From: Propionibacteriales bacterium | GTDB taxonomy: Bacteria; Actinomycetota; Actinomycetes; Propionibacteriales; Propionibacteriaceae | Assembly: GCA_017882655.1 (NCBI GenBank) | Contig: JADGPB010000155.1 | Coordinates: 1-6,214, forward strand | DNA: 6,214 bases | Reading direction: 5' to 3' | In this document: positions 4,994 through 6,214 of the stretch, one piece after another | Layout: every line of letters starts with the position of its first letter | Numbering within the stretch: position 1 is the stretch's first letter | Made by a program: the position numbers and the translations under genes | The notes under the pieces: model-generated | Database searches by the model: none | Told to the model about the DNA's origin: nothing | What the model saw: the letters and a program-made list of their open reading frames with translations, nothing else

Positions 4994-5980
4994 TCAGTCG
5001 AGCAGTCGCTCCCGGCCATGGGGGGCGGTCCAGCCGGAGGGGTCCGGACCAACCGGGACGATGAGCGTCGGGTTGATCGCCGCGTGCGTCGCGTAGTAGT
5101 GGCGCTTGATGTGGTCGAAGTCGACGGTCTCGCCGAAGCCGGGGGTCTGGTACAGGTCGCGCGCGTACGACCAGAGCACCGGACTCTCGGTGAGCTTGTT
5201 CCGGTTGCACTTGAAGTGACCGTGGTAGACGGCGTCGAATCGCACCAGAGTGGTGAACAGGCGGACATCGACCTCCGTGATCGCGTCCCCCATGAGGAAG
5301 CGGCGGGTCTCCAGTCGCTCGGCGAGCACGTCGAGCTGGGCGAACAGATCCGCGTACGCCCTCTCGTACGACTCCTGGCTCGTCGCGAACCCCGCCCGGT
5401 ACACGCCGTTGTTCACGTCGCGGAAGATGTCGGCGATGAGGGCGTCGTGCTCGGCCCGCACGGTCGGGTCGCCAGGTAGCAGCGACGGCGCCCCCGGCCG
5501 GTGGAACGCGGTCCACTCGGTCGAGAGGTCGAGCGTGATCTGCGGGTAGTCGTTGGTGACGACGAGCCCGGTCAGGGTGTCGACGATGGCCGGTACGGTG
5601 ACGCGGCCGGTGAAGGAGGCATCCGTACGCAGGTACTCCTCGCTGAGGAACTCGATCCCGAGCACGGGATCGCGGTGGCCGTCATCCAGCCAGAACCTCC
5701 AGCCGCGCTCGTCGCGGATCGGGTCGACGACCGCCAACGAGATCACGTCCTCGAGGCCCAGCAACCTTCGTACGATCACCGATCTGTGTGCCCACGGGCA
5801 AGCCAAGGACACGACCAGGCGGTAGCGGCCCGGTTCGACAGGCCATAGGCCGTTCGGGTCCGGGCCCTCGCCCGGGGCGGACACCGACGACGTCGAGATG
5901 CGGCCGTTGAAGCGGTTGAGCTGGCGGACGAACTCGCCTGTGGGCGAGCTCTCGGCCGTGAACTGCGCGCGCGTGGTCAT
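4994..5980 (-). CDS. Xi-class glutathione S-transferase homologue (glutathionyl-hydroquinone reductase family, YqjG/PcpF-like)
   Basis: This 328-residue protein has the length and plan of the xi-class GSTs, which reductively remove glutathione from glutathionyl-hydroquinones through a catalytic cysteine. Visible features: the N-terminal FVRQLNRFNGRIS segment (17-29), PGRYRLVVSLACPWAHRS (50-67) with catalytic Cys61 in CPWA, a thioredoxin-like half ending TVPAIVD (128-134), and the all-helical half with NNGVYRAGFA (190-199) and the late IKRHYYATHAAINPT segment (291-305) supplying the conserved tyrosines. The usual Glu-Ser that holds the gamma-glutamyl group of glutathione is replaced by VTNDYPQ (141-147), suggesting a different thiol cofactor such as mycothiol. 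The cellular substrate is unknown. The ATG at 5980 follows a TACCGT box by 6 nt, implying a leaderless message. It is the first gene of the minus-strand group. Confidence 0.92.
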   Translation of the reverse strand: MTTRAQFTAESSPTGEFVRQLNRFNGRISTSSVSAPGEGPDPNGLWPVEPGRYRLVVSLACPWAHRSVIVRRLLGLEDVISLAVVDPIRDERGWRFWLDDGHRDPVLGIEFLSEEYLRTDASFTGRVTVPAIVDTLTGLVVTNDYPQITLDLSTEWTAFHRPGAPSLLPGDPTVRAEHDALIADIFRDVNNGVYRAGFATSQESYERAYADLFAQLDVLAERLETRRFLMGDAITEVDVRLFTTLVRFDAVYHGHFKCNRNKLTESPVLWSYARDLYQTPGFGETVDFDHIKRHYYATHAAINPTLIVPVGPDPSGWTAPHGRERLLD

Positions 5981-5986
5981 GAACCG

Positions 5987-5992
5987 ACGGTA
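5987..5992 (-). promoter_or_regulatory. -10 box TACCGT for leaderless GST-homologue transcript
   Basis: The minus strand reads TACCGT (TANNNT) 6 nt before the ATG at 5980, with no Shine-Dalgarno sequence in between. A 5-bp inverted repeat (CCGAC at 5984-5988, GTCGG at 5997-6001) overlaps the box and could be an operator. I see no clear -35 element. Confidence 0.45.
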
Positions 5993-6072
5993 GTCAGTCG
6001 GCCCTCCGGACGTGTTCTACAACGCGAGCGCGTCGACGTGAGGCGTCGCCGAACTGTGTTCACCGGGGCACG

Positions 6073-6078
6073 TAGGGT
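6073..6078 (+). promoter_or_regulatory. -10 box TAGGGT for leaderless HAD-hydrolase transcript
   Basis: TAGGGT is followed by 6 nt and the GTG at 6085, with no ribosome-binding site between them. This is the typical actinobacterial leaderless geometry. The site shares the 104-bp divergent spacer (5981-6084) with the GST promoter. Confidence 0.5.
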
Positions 6079-6084
6079 GACCGC

Positions 6085-6214
6085 GTGACCTCATCCGAGC
6101 CTTCCCTGACCACTCCGATCGACCCGAGCACCATCGACGCCGTGGTGTTCGACATCGGCGGGGTGTTCACGATCCGGCACCATGACTTCGTTCGGTCCGC
6201 CCTCATCCGTGGGG
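6085..6214 (+). CDS. HAD-superfamily hydrolase (3' partial)
   Basis: The first 43 residues of a protein run off the right edge. After a polar leader of about 17 residues comes IDAVVFDIGGVFTI, the first beta strand and motif I of the haloacid dehalogenase superfamily, with nucleophile Asp23. The second acidic position of the usual DxD is Gly25, as in the FDxGxV branch that includes YihX-like phosphatases and the HAD domains fused to or related to acyl-CoA dehydrogenase/epoxide-hydrolase proteins. It is not the DxDST motif of SerB, so it should not be read as the missing serine-pathway phosphatase. The GTG at 6085 is supported by the TAGGGT box 6 nt upstream. Substrate and full length cannot be judged here. 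Confidence 0.8.
   Translation, partial: MTSSEPSLTTPIDPSTIDAVVFDIGGVFTIRHHDFVRSALIRG

Noticed and set aside
4983..4996. Small perfect hairpin TGATC-GGTG-GATCA at the end of the GST gene
   Set aside because: The stem has only five pairs with no T-run and overlaps the stop codon; too weak to call a terminator.
4929..5516. Long N-terminal extension of the HsmA-like protein into the GST gene
   Set aside because: The extra 196 residues are a shadow frame of the GST homologue; the four-helix family sequence starts at the ATG at 4928.
6085..6214. Reading the HAD fragment as serB to complete the serine pathway
   Set aside because: Motif I is FDIGGV rather than the DxDST expected of SerB, and the gene lies about 2.6 kb from serA beyond an opposing three-gene group.
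1..6214. Mobile elements, tRNA/rRNA genes, CRISPR arrays, riboswitches
   Set aside because: No transposase or integrase motifs, terminal repeats, cloverleaf, rRNA-like stretches or regularly spaced repeats are seen; gaps between genes are all about 100 bp or less.

Overview
The window is high-GC bacterial chromosome, most likely from an actinobacterium. The evidence is strong G/C bias at third codon positions, several GTG starts, a DUF2332 gene, an actinobacterial-looking glutathionyl-hydroquinone-reductase homologue, and several genes with a TANNNT -10 box only 6-9 nt before the start codon (the leaderless arrangement common in Actinobacteria). A Propionibacteriales/Nocardioidaceae-like source is a guess. 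Nothing looks mobile, phage-derived or CRISPR-like. Coding density is high and all genes look intact except the two cut by the window edges.

Layout. (i) The 3' end of an unidentified + strand gene (2-79) is followed by a strong GNRA-capped hairpin terminator (94-123). (ii) A small two-helix membrane protein lies on the + strand (168-338) and converges on a short-chain dehydrogenase/reductase on the - strand (364-1185). (iii) An 80-bp divergent spacer separates the SDR from serC (1266-2348) and serA (2354-3514). These two are 5 bp apart and make a clear operon for the first two steps of phosphorylated serine biosynthesis. (iv) Converging on serA is a - strand group read from right to left: a xi-class GST/quinone-reductase homologue (5980 to 4994), a four-helix HsmA/TIGR03987-like membrane protein (4928 to 4536) and a DUF2332 protein (4513 to 3527). 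(v) Divergent from the GST gene, the first 130 bases of a HAD-superfamily hydrolase run off the right edge (6085 onward).

How the genes work together. SerA oxidises 3-phosphoglycerate to 3-phosphohydroxypyruvate and SerC transaminates that to O-phosphoserine. The phosphatase SerB is not present; the HAD fragment does not have the SerB motif. The GST homologue and the HsmA-like protein may share a redox, quinone or haem-stress theme, but that is inference from adjacency and family knowledge only.

The points most worth a second look are: the apparent loss of the catalytic glutamate in SerA and changes in its ACT-domain serine site; an E. coli-type SerC in a probable actinobacterium; a xi-class GST whose glutathione-binding Glu-Ser signature is replaced, in an organism expected to use mycothiol; the repeated leaderless-promoter layout; and clear over-representation of the palindrome CGTACG in all codon phases. 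I found no wholly new multi-gene system.
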